A stretch of DNA of 64,000 bases from Paenibacillus xylanilyticus (GCF_009664365.1 NZ_CP044310.1:1933001-1997000), one strand, 5' to 3'. Positions 35,903 through 45,439 are shown, counted from the stretch's first letter. The notes: generated by a model from the sequence alone, not told the origin. Translations and numbers: made by a program.

Positions 35903-37582
35903 ATGGACGAACGTAATTATAGACCGAACCGTCAAGACGAGGAAGACCAAACAAAGCAAGCGGATAACCGCAATACATCCGGAACGGACGAATCCTCTTA
36001 CTATTATTCTTATGGGCCTTTTCAGTCTGTGAATAATGAAGATACAGCAAGCAGTCATGTAAGTCATAGCAATCGTGAAGAGGGCAATGTACAGATCACA
36101 AGACCCGATCCTGTCAAGCCGCTTCCGATGTATTACAATAATGGATCTTCCGAACAGGCGGGCCGGGGCAACGGAGGCAGCGGTTCCGGAAACGGTGGAG
36201 ATGGTGGCAGCGGTGGTAAAAACGGAAATGGAAACTGGAACTACAACAACCGTAAGCCTCGCTCCTCGGTCAGATCATTATTGTTTTCCTTTATAGCAGG
36301 GATGCTGGTCATTACAGTACTGATGTACACGGCAGACCGCACGAACATGTTTACTCCGCAAGAAGCCTTAACAAGTGCAGAGAAGCAAAGCACAAGTCAG
36401 GAATCGACTTCTACGAATACGGGCAGCAGCAATAATGTAACTGCATCACTTCTGCCAACAGGTAAAGAGGATGTCTCTTCTGTAGTGACGAGCACAAGTC
36501 CTGCGGTTGTAAAGATTGAAACATTGGCTAAGCAGTCCACACGCAGTGGAAGCCAAGGTGGATCCACGATGAGTGATCCGTTATATCAATACTTCTTCGG
36601 TAACGGAGGTAACGGAAGCGGTGGAACGGATAGCAACCAAGGCCAACAGCAGCAGCAGGGAAGCAATCAGCTTGTTCCGCTCGGCATTGGTTCCGGATTT
36701 ATTTTTGACAAAGAAGGATATATCCTGACGAACCAGCACGTTATTCAAGGTGCAGATGTCATTCAGGTTACACTGGAGAACAACAGCAAACCTTACGAAG
36801 CCAAACTGCTGGGAAGCAGCTTCGATCTTGACCTTGCCGTATTGAAAATTGAGAAAAACAGCGGTGACGATGATTTCCCTGTTGCTCCGCTTGGCGACTC
36901 AAACAGCACACAGGTTGGTGAATGGCTTGTTGCCATTGGTAACCCAGAAGGGTTCGAGCATACTGTAACTGCAGGTGTACTGAGTGCCAAAGAACGTACA
37001 ATCAGCATTCCGGACGAAGAAACAGGCAAAACCCGCGAATACAGCCATCTGCTGCAAACCGATGCGTCGATTAACCCAGGTAACTCAGGTGGTCCGCTGC
37101 TTAACCTTAACGGTGAAGTCATTGGTATGAACGTAGCCGTTAGCGCTGATGCGCAAGGTATTGGATTTGCGATTCCTTCAAGCGTCATTTCGGATGCCGT
37201 GAAATATCTGAAAGAAAATAAAGAAGTTCCAAAAGAACCGGTACCGTTCATCGGTGCGTCCCTGATGGCGCTGACGCCTGAAGTAGCGAAACAAATGGGA
37301 ACGGATATTACTGAAGGTTCTGTCGTAGCCAGCACCATCTATCAGTCTCCGGCTTACCAAGCCGATCTGCGTGCCTATGATATCATCACGGGTGCGAATG
37401 GAACGCCGTACAGCACAAGCCAAGACCTGATTGATTTCATCAAAACTCAGGAAATCGGCAGCGAAGTTACGCTGAATGTGGTACGCGATGGCAAGAAGAT
37501 GGATGTCAAAATTAAAATCGGAAACAAAAATGACTATGATACTTCACAAACATCGGATCAACAGCAGCAAACACAACCATAA
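35903..37582 (+). CDS. HtrA/DegP-like membrane-anchored serine protease
   Basis: 559 residues. A long hydrophilic N-terminal tail with Gly/Asn-rich stretch (residues ~85-115) precedes one membrane helix (~125-142). The trypsin-like domain has catalytic His279 (TNQHVIQG), Asp310 (DLDLAVLKI) and Ser395 (NPGNSGGPLL); a PDZ domain covers ~430-545. Such proteases clear misfolded secreted proteins. In Bacillus htrB sits beside cssRS and the lia genes, matching the gene order here. The tail is longer than usual. Confidence 0.92.
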   Translation: MDERNYRPNRQDEEDQTKQADNRNTSGTDESSYYYSYGPFQSVNNEDTASSHVSHSNREEGNVQITRPDPVKPLPMYYNNGSSEQAGRGNGGSGSGNGGDGGSGGKNGNGNWNYNNRKPRSSVRSLLFSFIAGMLVITVLMYTADRTNMFTPQEALTSAEKQSTSQESTSTNTGSSNNVTASLLPTGKEDVSSVVTSTSPAVVKIETLAKQSTRSGSQGGSTMSDPLYQYFFGNGGNGSGGTDSNQGQQQQQGSNQLVPLGIGSGFIFDKEGYILTNQHVIQGADVIQVTLENNSKPYEAKLLGSSFDLDLAVLKIEKNSGDDDFPVAPLGDSNSTQVGEWLVAIGNPEGFEHTVTAGVLSAKERTISIPDEETGKTREYSHLLQTDASINPGNSGGPLLNLNGEVIGMNVAVSADAQGIGFAIPSSVISDAVKYLKENKEVPKEPVPFIGASLMALTPEVAKQMGTDITEGSVVASTIYQSPAYQADLRAYDIITGANGTPYSTSQDLIDFIKTQEIGSEVTLNVVRDGKKMDVKIKIGNKNDYDTSQTSDQQQQTQP

Positions 37583-37609
37583 CTTGAATGGTAGTTCGAG
37601 ATTCAGAAG

Positions 37610-37644
37610 AGCGGAAGGGTTTGAGGGCCCTTTCGCTTTTTTTG
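37610..37644 (+). terminator. Intrinsic terminator of the HtrA gene
   Basis: AGCGGAAGGG pairs with CCCTTTCGCT (one wobble), followed by T6. Confidence 0.85.
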
Positions 37645-37770
37645 TCCTAATGAAGGCATCATTACAGATACCGAGCAAAAGCTTGGAGAAGCGAAAAATG
37701 CGGCCAAGATGCAGACTTCGCTTCTGGCTGTTACAATGAGATTAAAATGTGAGAATAAAGGAGAAAGACC

Positions 37771-38460
37771 ATGCGCTCAACTATTTTGATTGTGGATGAT
37801 GATGAAAAAATCGTGTCCATGCTCCGCCGGGGGCTGGCGTTTGAAGGTTATGAGGTACAGACTGCTTCCAATGGGGCTGAGGGTCTCAGTAAATTGATGG
37901 ATAAGGAACCGGATGTAGTCGTGCTGGATGTGATGATGCCTCAGATCGACGGTTTCGAAGTATGTCGCCGATTAAGGGAAGCCGGAAGCAAAGTACCTGT
38001 GCTTATGTTAACCGCGAAGGACGAGGTTCAGAGCCGGGTGACCGGTCTGGATACCGGAGCGGATGATTATCTGGTGAAGCCATTCGCTCTGGAAGAATTA
38101 CTTGCTCGTGTCCGGGCCTTACTGCGTCGCAAATCAGATATTGCAGAAACGCCGGATAACCGGCTCGTCTACGAAGATATTATATTGGATAATGACTCAC
38201 GTGAAGTGCTGCGTGACGGGAAACGTCTTGAGCTGACAGCGAAGGAATTCGAACTATTGAACTTGTTTATGCAAAATCCGAAAAGAGTACTCTCACGTGA
38301 TCTGATCATGGATAAGATCTGGGGCTATGATTATAGCGGGGAGTCAAACGTACTGGAAGTATATATTGCGATGCTCCGGCAAAAAACGGAAGAGTATGGA
38401 GGCAAACGCTTAATCCAAACGATTCGGGGAGCGGGTTATATTCTGAGAGGTGACTCCTGA
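37771..38460 (+). CDS. OmpR/PhoB-family response regulator
   Basis: 229 residues: receiver with acidic triplet D9-D11, phosphorylation site D53 (VVVLDVMMP) and the K in LVKPFALEELL; winged-helix Trans_reg_C domain from ~130 to 225 (LELTAKEFELLNLFMQNP, IQTIRGAGYIL). It lies 1 bp upstream of its kinase gene. By gene neighbourhood (lia genes, HtrA) it could correspond to CssR, but the kinase does not resemble CssS strongly, so I leave the symbol empty. Confidence 0.92.
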   Translation: MRSTILIVDDDEKIVSMLRRGLAFEGYEVQTASNGAEGLSKLMDKEPDVVVLDVMMPQIDGFEVCRRLREAGSKVPVLMLTAKDEVQSRVTGLDTGADDYLVKPFALEELLARVRALLRRKSDIAETPDNRLVYEDIILDNDSREVLRDGKRLELTAKEFELLNLFMQNPKRVLSRDLIMDKIWGYDYSGESNVLEVYIAMLRQKTEEYGGKRLIQTIRGAGYILRGDS

Positions 38461-38461
38461 C

Positions 38462-39922
38462 ATGTCCATTCGGTTAAAACTAACCGCATGGTATTCTGGC
38501 ATCTTGGCAGCTGTGCTTATTTTTTGGGGTGTCGTAATCTATGCCTTTGTTTATTTCAATACGTATCAGGAAGTCGAACAGCAGCTAAAGTCGAAGAGTG
38601 CGCGTATTACAGACCAGATCGGAGTTAACCCGTTATCTCAGACGCTTGATCTGGACCCATTTACCGAAAGTCAGCTGCAGGAAGCCCAAATTTACATCCA
38701 ACTCTGGGATTACCAAAGTCAGTCTGGCAAAATCTCCGGAAACATGGAGAAGGTTCGCATCCAATTCCCGGTTTTGAAAACGAATGAAATCCTTGAAAAA
38801 CGTGGGATATCCAAGATATATGTGAATGGTACACCATTCCTGGTCAATCAGCAGCCCTTGTCTCTCCAGGGAACCAATGAAATTAGGGGGCTTCTTCAGG
38901 TCGGTGCCAATGTAAGTTCACAGGAACGATTGCTGGAGGCACTGCTTAACATTCTGATCTTTGGCTGGCTTGTGGCCATGGCACTGGCCATTACTTCAGG
39001 TCTCATTCTTGCCCGCAAATCGATGCGCCCTCTCGTCAACGTCATTGATGCAGCCAATCAGATTCAATCTGGTGACGATCTGAGTGTCCGGATACAATAT
39101 ACAGGTCCCAAGGATGAAATCGGCCGCCTGATTGAAACGGTGAATAACATGCTCGAACGGACAGAACTGTCCTTCCGAGGCCTGGAGGAGACCAATGCTG
39201 CTCAGCGCAGATTTGTGTCCGATGCCTCTCATGAGCTGCGTACACCTTTGACCACCATTCGAGGGAATGTTGATTTCCTGAAAAAGCTATGGGATCAGGA
39301 AGGGAATGACCGACCGAATCTGGACGAGGAAACCGTCAAGGAGATGTCGCTTGAAGCGATTGAAGACATGGCGGATGAAGGCAAACGCATGAGCAGGTTG
39401 ATTAGTGACATGCTGTCACTGGCAAGGGCCGATACTGGACAGAAAATAGAACTGAATCCGATTCCGCTGCAAATTTTGGTGCAAGAAGTAGCTCGCAGAG
39501 CACATTTTCTGGATCACCACGCGGAATGGCGGGTTGGCGATTTATCGATTTTAAATGGAATTTATGTGAACGGCAGCAAAGACTATCTACAGCAGATGCT
39601 CTTTATTTTCATAGAAAATGCGTTCAAATACACTCCGGACGGATCGGTAACGCTTGACGCCATCCTATACAAAGGGCAGGTTGGTCTCCGGATCAGTGAT
39701 ACGGGAATCGGTATGGATAAGGATGAGGTGCCGTTTATCTTCGATCGTTTCTATCGTGCGGATGAATCCCGCGGCGCTACACCGGGCATTGGACTTGGGT
39801 TATCCATCGCTAAATGGATTATTGAGGAGCATATGGGCTCTGTTGAGGTCGTGACCAGACGCGGTGAAGGAACGACTTTCATCATCTGGATGCCAGTTGT
39901 CTTTGCTCCACCTATCGAATAA
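38462..39922 (+). CDS. Sensor histidine kinase (HAMP-HisKA-HATPase)
   Basis: 486 residues. Membrane helix ~10-32, extracytoplasmic domain ~35-155, second helix ~160-184, HAMP ~185-240, HisKA with phospho-His257 ([17 protein letters not shown]), N-box [15 protein letters not shown] and G-boxes ISDTGIGM and GIGLGLS. GAGAGGTGA (38444-38452) spaces well to ATG 38462; the GTG at 38450 lies in the RBS. Resembles YkoH-type kinases. The ispH promoter lies in its last codons. Confidence 0.92.
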   Translation: MSIRLKLTAWYSGILAAVLIFWGVVIYAFVYFNTYQEVEQQLKSKSARITDQIGVNPLSQTLDLDPFTESQLQEAQIYIQLWDYQSQSGKISGNMEKVRIQFPVLKTNEILEKRGISKIYVNGTPFLVNQQPLSLQGTNEIRGLLQVGANVSSQERLLEALLNILIFGWLVAMALAITSGLILARKSMRPLVNVIDAANQIQSGDDLSVRIQYTGPKDEIGRLIETVNNMLERTELSFRGLEETNAAQRRFVSDASHELRTPLTTIRGNVDFLKKLWDQEGNDRPNLDEETVKEMSLEAIEDMADEGKRMSRLISDMLSLARADTGQKIELNPIPLQILVQEVARRAHFLDHHAEWRVGDLSILNGIYVNGSKDYLQQMLFIFIENAFKYTPDGSVTLDAILYKGQVGLRISDTGIGMDKDEVPFIFDRFYRADESRGATPGIGLGLSIAKWIIEEHMGSVEVVTRRGEGTTFIIWMPVVFAPPIE

Positions 39923-39931
39923 AGGTATAAT
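39903..39931 (+). promoter_or_regulatory. Sigma-A promoter for ispH inside the kinase gene
   Basis: TTGCTC (39903-39908), 17-nt spacer, TATAAT (39926-39931). It overlaps the kinase stop codon. Confidence 0.65.
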
Positions 39932-39989
39932 AGACTGGACTGCAATTACATCGGCAGTGATGCTGAAAAAGAAAGCGGGTGGCAACCAA

Positions 39990-40943
39990 GTGGAAGTACT
40001 GCGAATTTCGCCGCGAGGGTATTGTTACGGAGTTGTGGATGCCATGGTATTGGCACGTCAGGCAGCACGTAATCTTGATTTACCACGGCCTATATATATA
40101 TTGGGTATGATTGTGCATAACAAACATGTGACGGATTCCTTTGAAGATGAGGGCATCATTACACTGGATGGTCCGAACCGGATGGAAATCCTGAGTCAGG
40201 TAGAGAGCGGTACGGTCATCTTTACGGCCCACGGTGTATCTCCTGAGGTGCGCAAGATGGCACGGGATAAAGGGCTCACTACAGTAGACGCTACATGTCC
40301 GGATGTAACCAAGACGCATGACCTGATCCGGGAGAAAACGGCTGAAGGTTATCAGATCATCTATATCGGCAAAAAGAATCACCCTGAACCCGAAGGGGCT
40401 ATAGGAGTTGCGCCTGACCAGGTGCATTTGATTGAGAAGGAAGAAGAGATTGATGCACTGAATGTGCCGGCTGGCAAGATTCTCATTACCAATCAGACGA
40501 CGATGAGCCAATGGGATATCAAACACATCATGAGCCGCCTTCTGGAGAAATTCCCGGGCGCTGAAATTCATAACGAGATCTGTCTGGCTACACAAGTTCG
40601 TCAGGAAGCTGTGGCTGAGCAGGCCGGTCAGTCTGATCTGGTTATCGTTGTGGGTGACCCGCGCAGTAACAACTCGAATCGGCTTGCACAAGTCTCGGAA
40701 GAGATTGCGGGTGTAACGGCCTACCGGGTATCAGATGTGTCCGAGATCAAGCAGGAATGGCTGAAAGGGGTAAACAAGGTAGCCGTAACTTCAGGTGCCT
40801 CGACGCCGACTCCGATCACGAAGGAAGTTATCAGTTATCTGGAGCAATATGAGCATGATCAACCGGAGACGTGGGAAATCAAGCGTACCGTCAACATGAG
40901 CAAACTGCTGCCCCCAGTGCGGGAGAAGACCCGCACAACGTAA
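39990..40943 (+). CDS. ispH: 4-hydroxy-3-methylbut-2-enyl diphosphate reductase
   Basis: 317 residues. Conserved cluster cysteines C12 (PRGYCYGV), C103 (DATCPDV) and C198 (NEICLATQ) bind the 4Fe-4S cluster; His43 (MIVHNKHV) and His81 (TAHGVS) are substrate-binding. Last step of the MEP isoprenoid pathway to IPP and DMAPP. GTG 39990 gives the usual N-terminus; ATG 39960 would add ten residues without support from the family pattern. Confidence 0.93.
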   Translation: MEVLRISPRGYCYGVVDAMVLARQAARNLDLPRPIYILGMIVHNKHVTDSFEDEGIITLDGPNRMEILSQVESGTVIFTAHGVSPEVRKMARDKGLTTVDATCPDVTKTHDLIREKTAEGYQIIYIGKKNHPEPEGAIGVAPDQVHLIEKEEEIDALNVPAGKILITNQTTMSQWDIKHIMSRLLEKFPGAEIHNEICLATQVRQEAVAEQAGQSDLVIVVGDPRSNNSNRLAQVSEEIAGVTAYRVSDVSEIKQEWLKGVNKVAVTSGASTPTPITKEVISYLEQYEHDQPETWEIKRTVNMSKLLPPVREKTRTT

Positions 40944-40954
40944 CAAAAATCGAA

Positions 40955-41005
40955 GAATCCTGTGCTGCAGTCCTGAATTTGGGCATGCGGCACAGGATTT
41001 TTTTG
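40955..41005 (+). terminator. Intrinsic terminator of ispH
   Basis: AATCCTGTG pairs with CACAGGATT, followed by T6. Confidence 0.87.
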
Positions 41006-41028
41006 TATTAAGCACACCCGTAGTCATC

Positions 41029-41057
41029 TTGACGAGAATGGCTGACTATGATATATT
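41029..41057 (+). promoter_or_regulatory. Sigma-A promoter for the DAHP synthase gene
   Basis: TTGACG (41029-41034), 17-nt spacer, TATATT (41052-41057). Confidence 0.7.
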
Positions 41058-41074
41058 TACTTTAGTGGATAAAA

Positions 41075-41100
41075 GCTTAAAAGCGAACAAGCGTTTAAGC
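41075..41100 (+). repeat. Inverted repeat in the DAHP synthase leader
   Basis: GCTTAAAAGC-gaacaa-GCGTTTAAGC, one mismatch in ten. It begins ~11 nt after the predicted transcription start, so it could be a repressor operator or a leader hairpin. It has no T-tract. Confidence 0.5.
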
Positions 41101-41179
41101 GCGACAGAACTTTTAATTATAATCAGATGCACATCGAAACAGTTGGGTGCTCTCATACAAGGAAGGATGGGAATTAATT

Positions 41180-42244
41180 ATGATCGTTATTGCAGGTAAG
41201 GCAACACCGGAGGAACAGATTCAGGATATCGTCGCTGTGATTGAAAAGGAAGGGCTTCAGGTGCATATCTCCCGCGGAGAAGATCGTACCATTATCGGGT
41301 TGATTGGCAAGGTGGAACCTAAAATGCAGGAACATCTTCGTCAAATGAAAGGTGTAGAGAATGTCGTAAGAATCTCGAAGTCCTACAAGTTGGCCAGCCG
41401 TGACTTCCACCCTGAAGACACAGTCATCTCCATTAAGGGAGTGGATATCGGCGGAAAAGAACTCGTCGTTATGGGTGGACCATGTGCGGTTGAATCTGCT
41501 GCCCAAATTGATGAAATTGCCGGTCTCGTGAAAGCTGCTGGTGGCCAGGTCCTGCGCGGTGGTGCATTTAAACCTCGTACCGGTCCTTACAGCTTCCAGG
41601 GAACAGGTGTAGAAGGGCTCATCATGATGGCTGAAGCTGGCAAGAAACATGATCTGCTGACCATCACGGAAGTCATGACTCCGGAATACGTGGATATTTG
41701 TGCGGAGTACGCGGATATTCTGCAAGTCGGTACTCGGAATATGCAAAACTTCGATTTGCTGCGCAAGCTGGGCGAATGCGGCAAACCCGTATTGCTGAAA
41801 CGCGGCTTCAGTGCGACTTACGATGAGCTTCTGAACGCAGCTGAGTACATCCTTGCCGGCGGCAACCCTAATGTAATGCTCTGCGAGCGCGGCATTCGTA
41901 CGTTTGAGTCCTATACTCGCAATACGCTCGATCTGTCGGCGATTCCTGTGCTGCAGTCTCTTAGCCATCTGCCTGTCATTTCCGATCCTAGCCATGGTAC
42001 AGGACGCCGTGAACTGGTAGAACCGATGACGAAAGCTTCTGTTGCTGCTGGTGCCAATGGACTGATCATCGAGATGCACACAGATCCAGACAACTCCATG
42101 ACAGGCGACGGAGTACAATCCCTGTTCCCTGACCAATTCGCCAACTTGCTTCAGGATCTGGAGAAACTCGCTCCAATCGTGGGCAAAACGTTTAATACAG
42201 CCAAACAACCTGCCGAGTTTTTCCCGGCAAGAGTGGGCGTCTAA
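41180..42244 (+). CDS. aroF: 3-deoxy-7-phosphoheptulonate (DAHP) synthase, type I-beta
   Basis: 354 residues. An N-terminal ferredoxin-like regulatory domain (residues ~1-70, MIVIAGKATPEEQIQDIV) precedes the TIM barrel: VMGGPCAVES, LRGGAFKPRTGPYSFQG, LLKRGFSATYDELLNAAEY, SDPSHGTGRRELVEPM and the metal ligand region IIEMHTDPD. It condenses PEP with erythrose-4-phosphate, the first shikimate step. ATG 41180 follows GGAAGGATGGG; the upstream ATG/GTG at 41147 is unsupported. A sigma-A promoter and an inverted repeat precede it. Confidence 0.95.
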   Translation: MIVIAGKATPEEQIQDIVAVIEKEGLQVHISRGEDRTIIGLIGKVEPKMQEHLRQMKGVENVVRISKSYKLASRDFHPEDTVISIKGVDIGGKELVVMGGPCAVESAAQIDEIAGLVKAAGGQVLRGGAFKPRTGPYSFQGTGVEGLIMMAEAGKKHDLLTITEVMTPEYVDICAEYADILQVGTRNMQNFDLLRKLGECGKPVLLKRGFSATYDELLNAAEYILAGGNPNVMLCERGIRTFESYTRNTLDLSAIPVLQSLSHLPVISDPSHGTGRRELVEPMTKASVAAGANGLIIEMHTDPDNSMTGDGVQSLFPDQFANLLQDLEKLAPIVGKTFNTAKQPAEFFPARVGV

Positions 42245-42268
42245 TCTTATAGTTAGCCAAAATACAAT

Positions 42269-42324
42269 CGGGCATTTCCCCTCATTTCATTCTTGAGAAT
42301 GAAGGAGGGGGATGTCCGGTTTTT
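42269..42324 (+). terminator. Intrinsic terminator of the DAHP synthase gene
   Basis: A long hairpin: CGGGCAT, CCCCTC and TTCATTC pair with GAATGAA, GAGGGG and ATGTCCG, followed by T5. Confidence 0.85.
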
Positions 42325-42491
42325 CATATCAAGTAGGCATTGAATACATTTATTAATCAATAGTGATAAGAAACATTTATGATGTAATGTTTTTCCCATG
42401 TTTTAGGATGTTATTACGCTTACTTTACCGCATTAACTCGGTTAAATGTATATTAAATACGTTGTTAAGTGAATTTATTGGATTTATAAAA
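42325..42491 (+). other. AT-rich upstream region of glnA
   Basis: About 167 bp of AT-rich sequence with several TGT-like half-sites but no second complete GlnR/TnrA box and no ORF. The regulatory elements proper lie at 42492-42566. Confidence 0.4.
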
Positions 42492-42508
42492 TGTAAGTAT
42501 AGCTAACA
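42492..42508 (+). promoter_or_regulatory. GlnR/TnrA-type operator upstream of glnA
   Basis: TGTAAGTATAGCTAACA matches the consensus TGTNAN7TNACA exactly. Its centre is about 73 bp before the predicted transcription start. A degenerate half-site TTACA (42526-42530) lies nearer the promoter. Confidence 0.75.
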
Positions 42509-42536
42509 TAGTCGCAAAAAATACCTTACATAAGTA

Positions 42537-42566
42537 TTGACGATGTCATGTTTAAGAAATTATAAT
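42537..42566 (+). promoter_or_regulatory. Sigma-A promoter for glnA
   Basis: TTGACG (42537-42542), 18-nt spacer, perfect TATAAT (42561-42566). Confidence 0.75.
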
Positions 42567-42646
42567 GACGACAGAAAAAAATTCGAATATGGACATTTTC
42601 TTTCGTGGGGTTGTTTATTGTTCGGAATATTTGGGAGGACGAATAC

Positions 42647-44071
42647 ATGTCGGTTGAAAACGTATTGAAATCAATTCAAGAGAACAACATCGAGTGGGTA
42701 GATTTTCGTTTTGTAGATTTAGCTGGTCGTGCACATCACATCTCGTTGCCAGCTTCGGCTGTTGATGCAGACACATTCGTAAATGGAGTAGCTTTTGACG
42801 GTTCTTCTATCCAAGGTTTCCGTGGAATCGAAGAGTCCGATATGGTTATGATGCCAGATCCTGAAGCGACTTATGTCGATCCGTTCACTGCACACCCTAC
42901 ATTGAATGTTATGTGTGATATCTTCACACCAGATGGCGAGCGCTATGAGCGCGACCCACGCAGCATCGCTGTTAAAGCTGAAGCTTTCCTGAAAGAGAGC
43001 GGTGTAGGTACAGCGGCATTCTTCGCACCTGAGTCCGAATTCTTCATCTTCGACGATGTACGTTATGAGAGTGGTACAAACAGCTCTTCCTACTACGTTG
43101 ATTCCGAAGAAGCCTCTTGGAACACGAACCGCAAGGAAGAAGGCGGCAACCTGGGCTTCAAAGTTCGCACAAAAGGCGGATATGTACCAGTAGCACCAGT
43201 GGATACTCAACAAGATATCCGTAGTGAAATGTGTCGTCTGTTGGAAGAAGCTGGCCTGTCGATCGAGCGTCATCACCACGAAGTGGCAACCGCTGGTCAA
43301 GCCGAAATCAACTTCCGTTTTGATACGTTGAAGAAAACAGCAGATAACCTGCTTGTATACAAATACATCGTGCATAACACAGCACGTCAATATGGCAAAG
43401 TAGCTACATTCATGCCGAAACCATTGTTCGGTGATAATGGTAGCGGAATGCACGTTCACCAATCCATCTTCGATGGCGATTCCCCATTGTTCTACGACAA
43501 AGCGGGATATGCAAACCTGAGCGAAATGGCTCTGCACTACATCGGAGGAATTCTGTACCATGCACCAGCTCTGATCGCGTTGACTAACCCAAGTACAAAC
43601 TCATTCAAACGTCTTGTACCTGGTTACGAAGCACCGGTAAACCTGGTTTACTCCAAAGGTAACCGCTCTGCAGCAGTACGTATCCCGGTTGCAGCTGTGA
43701 CACCTAAAGGTTGTCGTATCGAGTTCCGTACGCCTGACTCTACTGCTAACCCTTACCTGGCATTCTCCGCAATGCTGATGGCGGGTCTGGACGGAATCAA
43801 ACGCAAAATCAACCCAACTGAGCTTGGTTACGGTCCACTCGACAAAAACATCTATGACTTGTCGGATGCTGACAAAGAAAACATCCGCAGCGTTCCAGCT
43901 TCCCTGGAAGAGGCGCTTGATGCTCTGGCAGCAGACAACGAGTTCTTGACTGAAGGCGGCGTATTCACGAAAGAATTCATCGAGAACTACATCAACCTCA
44001 AACGTGATGAAGCAAAAGCTGTAGCTATTCGCATTCATCCGCACGAGTACAGCCTTTACTTCGATTGCTAA
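42647..44071 (+). CDS. glnA: Type I glutamine synthetase, GSI-beta-like
   Basis: 474 residues, longer than the ~444 of typical Firmicute GSI-alpha and close to the enterobacterial GSI-beta. Motifs: FDGSSIQGF, catalytic/metal region PESEFFIFDD, HHHEVATAGQAEI, MPKPLFGDNGSGMHVHQS, and the arginine block NRSAAVRIP. The adenylylation-loop tyrosine is kept as Tyr403 (DKNIYDLSD). It makes glutamine from glutamate, ammonia and ATP. ATG 42647 follows GGGAGGACG. No glnR or glnE adjoins it. A perfect GlnR/TnrA box lies upstream. Confidence 0.95.
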   Translation: MSVENVLKSIQENNIEWVDFRFVDLAGRAHHISLPASAVDADTFVNGVAFDGSSIQGFRGIEESDMVMMPDPEATYVDPFTAHPTLNVMCDIFTPDGERYERDPRSIAVKAEAFLKESGVGTAAFFAPESEFFIFDDVRYESGTNSSSYYVDSEEASWNTNRKEEGGNLGFKVRTKGGYVPVAPVDTQQDIRSEMCRLLEEAGLSIERHHHEVATAGQAEINFRFDTLKKTADNLLVYKYIVHNTARQYGKVATFMPKPLFGDNGSGMHVHQSIFDGDSPLFYDKAGYANLSEMALHYIGGILYHAPALIALTNPSTNSFKRLVPGYEAPVNLVYSKGNRSAAVRIPVAAVTPKGCRIEFRTPDSTANPYLAFSAMLMAGLDGIKRKINPTELGYGPLDKNIYDLSDADKENIRSVPASLEEALDALAADNEFLTEGGVFTKEFIENYINLKRDEAKAVAIRIHPHEYSLYFDC

Positions 44072-44100
44072 TCCGATCGAAACAAGTGTACCTACAATTT

Positions 44101-44133
44101 AAGCCTCCGGGACTCGCTCTCGGAGGCTTTTCC
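44101..44133 (+). terminator. Intrinsic terminator of glnA
   Basis: AAGCCTCCG pairs with CGGAGGCTT, followed by TTTCC. Confidence 0.85.
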
Positions 44134-44218
44134 ATGAATGGATGATGTAGTACGTTAACTTTGCAGGGTGATAAAGTATTTTGATGACCCTAATTGCCCG
44201 CTTCAGTGCTTATTGCCC

Positions 44219-44247
44219 TTGATGCGGATAGGGAATACTGATATCAT
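44219..44247 (+). promoter_or_regulatory. Sigma-A promoter for serC
   Basis: TTGATG (44219-44224), 17-nt spacer, TATCAT (44242-44247). Confidence 0.6.
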
Positions 44248-44300
44248 AGCGATAATATTTACTTCATATGTAAGCTACGGATGGAAAGGGCGGGGGAAAA

Positions 44301-45389
44301 ATGACAAAGAGAGCGTATAATTTTAATGCAGGACCAGCGGCACTGCCACTGGAGGTTTTGGAGCGTGCGCAAGCAGAATTTGTTGATTTTCGTAACACAG
44401 GCATGTCGATTATGGAGATGTCTCACCGTGGGGCAGTGTACGAGTCCGTACATAATGAAGCTCAGGAGCGTTTGCTGTCGCTCTTAGGCAATCCGAAGGG
44501 GTACAAGGTACTATTTCTTCAGGGCGGAGCGAGCACCCAGTTCGCGATGCTGCCGATGAACCTTCTCGGGGCAGGCCAAACTGCAAGCTATGTCATGACA
44601 GGCAGTTGGGCGAAAAAAGCGTTGTCTGAAGCAAAGCTGGTTGGTGAAACCCACATTGCAGCTTCTTCCGAGGCTGATAAATACATGAAATTGCCTGATG
44701 TATCGAACCTGAGTTTGCCTGACCGCACAGCTTATGTACATCTGACATCCAATGAAACGATCGAGGGTACACAGTTCAAGTCTTTCCCGGACACGGGATC
44801 TGTACCTTTAATTGCTGACATGTCGAGTGATATTTTCTGTAAACCATTCGATCTTAATCAGTTTGGCATGATTTATGCAGGTGCACAGAAAAACCTTGGA
44901 CCATCCGGGATTACAGTGGTAATTGCTCGGGAGGAGCTGGTAAGCGAATCGCCTAAAACGATTCCAACGATGCTTCGTTACAGCACACATACCGAAAACA
45001 ATTCCCTATATAATACCCCGCCTTCTTTCTCTGTTTACATGGTCAATGAAGTTCTGAAATGGATTGAAGAACAAGGTGGACTGAAAGGGATCGAACAAAA
45101 GAACATCAAGAAAGCGGAATTGCTCTATAATACAATAGATTCCTCAGGCGACTTCTATCGCGGCTGTGTTGATGCTGCAGACCGTTCCCTGATGAATGTG
45201 ACATTCCGCCTTGCTTCGGAAGAATTGGAGAAACAATTCATTAAGGCTTCCGAACAGGAAGGGTTCGTTGGATTAAAAGGACACCGCAGTGTTGGAGGCC
45301 TTCGTGCATCCATCTACAATGCAGCGCCTTATGAGAGTGTTAAGGCACTGACAGACTTTATGAGCCACTTTCAGAAGACAAATGGATAA
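44301..45389 (+). CDS. serC: Phosphoserine aminotransferase
   Basis: 362 residues. N-terminal YNFNAGPAALPLEVLERAQ and MSHRGAVYESVHNEA are SerC hallmarks; PLP-binding Lys197 lies in YAGAQKNLGPSG; the C-terminal GLKGHRSVGGLRASIYNA closes the substrate site. It converts 3-phosphohydroxypyruvate to phosphoserine (serine synthesis) and can serve PLP synthesis. GGGCGGGGGA precedes ATG 44301. Monocistronic. Confidence 0.96.
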   Translation: MTKRAYNFNAGPAALPLEVLERAQAEFVDFRNTGMSIMEMSHRGAVYESVHNEAQERLLSLLGNPKGYKVLFLQGGASTQFAMLPMNLLGAGQTASYVMTGSWAKKALSEAKLVGETHIAASSEADKYMKLPDVSNLSLPDRTAYVHLTSNETIEGTQFKSFPDTGSVPLIADMSSDIFCKPFDLNQFGMIYAGAQKNLGPSGITVVIAREELVSESPKTIPTMLRYSTHTENNSLYNTPPSFSVYMVNEVLKWIEEQGGLKGIEQKNIKKAELLYNTIDSSGDFYRGCVDAADRSLMNVTFRLASEELEKQFIKASEQEGFVGLKGHRSVGGLRASIYNAAPYESVKALTDFMSHFQKTNG

Positions 45390-45439
45390 ATCTTAGGGGA
45401 AAGGATGAGAGGCCTTAGCCTTCCAATCTAGCCCTTCCA

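Noticed and set aside
41174..42208. 344-codon minus-strand open frame opposite the DAHP synthase gene
   Set aside because: Antisense shadow of a well supported enzyme gene; no RBS and no recognisable domain.
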